DNA of 5,197 bases from Sphingobacterium sp. (GTDB lineage: Bacteria > Bacteroidota > Bacteroidia > SpSt-205), in assembly GCA_028276345.1 (NCBI GenBank), contig JAPYWM010000109.1, forward strand, positions 1-5,197, written 5' to 3'. The notes under the pieces were generated by a model, which did no database searches, was not told the DNA's origin, and saw only the letters and a program-made list of their open reading frames with translations. Position numbers and translations under genes: made by a program. Below are positions 5,137-5,197 of this stretch, one piece after another (the stretch's first letter is position 1; the number at the start of each line of letters is the position of its first letter).

Positions 5137-5197
5137 GGCGAAAGCTTTACTGCAAGGGGCTTTACTACTGAGGAGCTGAGCGGCGGCTAACATCCTT

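Noticed and set aside
5137..5197. A 17-codon frame from ATG 5126 and weak AAAGC/GCTTT pairing at the right edge.
   Set aside because: The frame is too short and unsupported, and the pairing is too weak and lacks a T-run to be a terminator.

Overview
This window looks like a chromosomal housekeeping segment from a fairly GC-rich member of the Bacteroidota or the wider FCB group. That assignment is an inference from four things. The -7 promoter motif TAnnTTTG, typical of Bacteroidota, occurs upstream of transcription units. No gene start has a Shine-Dalgarno sequence. The secreted esterase carries a C-terminal tail resembling a type IX secretion sorting domain. The UbiA enzyme has the two aspartate motifs of the DGGGP-synthase-like group common in these bacteria. 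I see no insertion sequence, CRISPR array, phage gene or other mobile element.

Layout. The minus strand carries two runs. The first is rpsP (4179-3829) followed by rimM (3877-3251), which overlap. The second is prfB (3229-2143), a secreted alpha/beta-hydrolase (2146-1040) and a UbiA-family prenyltransferase (1091-189), which overlap one another and look like one operon. A sugar-nucleotidyltransferase then begins at 164 and runs off the left edge. The plus strand, divergent from rpsP, carries tRNA-Leu(CAG), a CAT-anticodon tRNA (probably Ile2), an OsmC-family protein and a small helical protein of unknown function. Bases 4194-4278 separate the divergent units and hold nothing else I recognise. 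Bases 5137-5197 hold no gene I can support.

How the parts work together. rpsP and rimM encode a 30S subunit protein and the maturation factor of the same 30S subunit. prfB encodes release factor 2 split by an in-frame TGA, with a complete +1 frameshift cassette (AGGAGG, three bases, CTT TGA C), so its synthesis should be controlled by the amount of RF2. The -7 motif lies 4 to 6 bases before the ATG of rpsP, prfB and the nucleotidyltransferase, which suggests leaderless or nearly leaderless mRNAs. The OsmC gene starts three bases after the end of the second tRNA and has no visible promoter of its own, so its mRNA is probably released by tRNA 3'-end processing.

I did not find an undescribed multi-gene system. 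The more interesting signals are regulatory: the recoding site as the only Shine-Dalgarno-like sequence in use, the leaderless promoter arrangement, the tRNA-mRNA junction, and an inverted repeat over the tRNA promoter.
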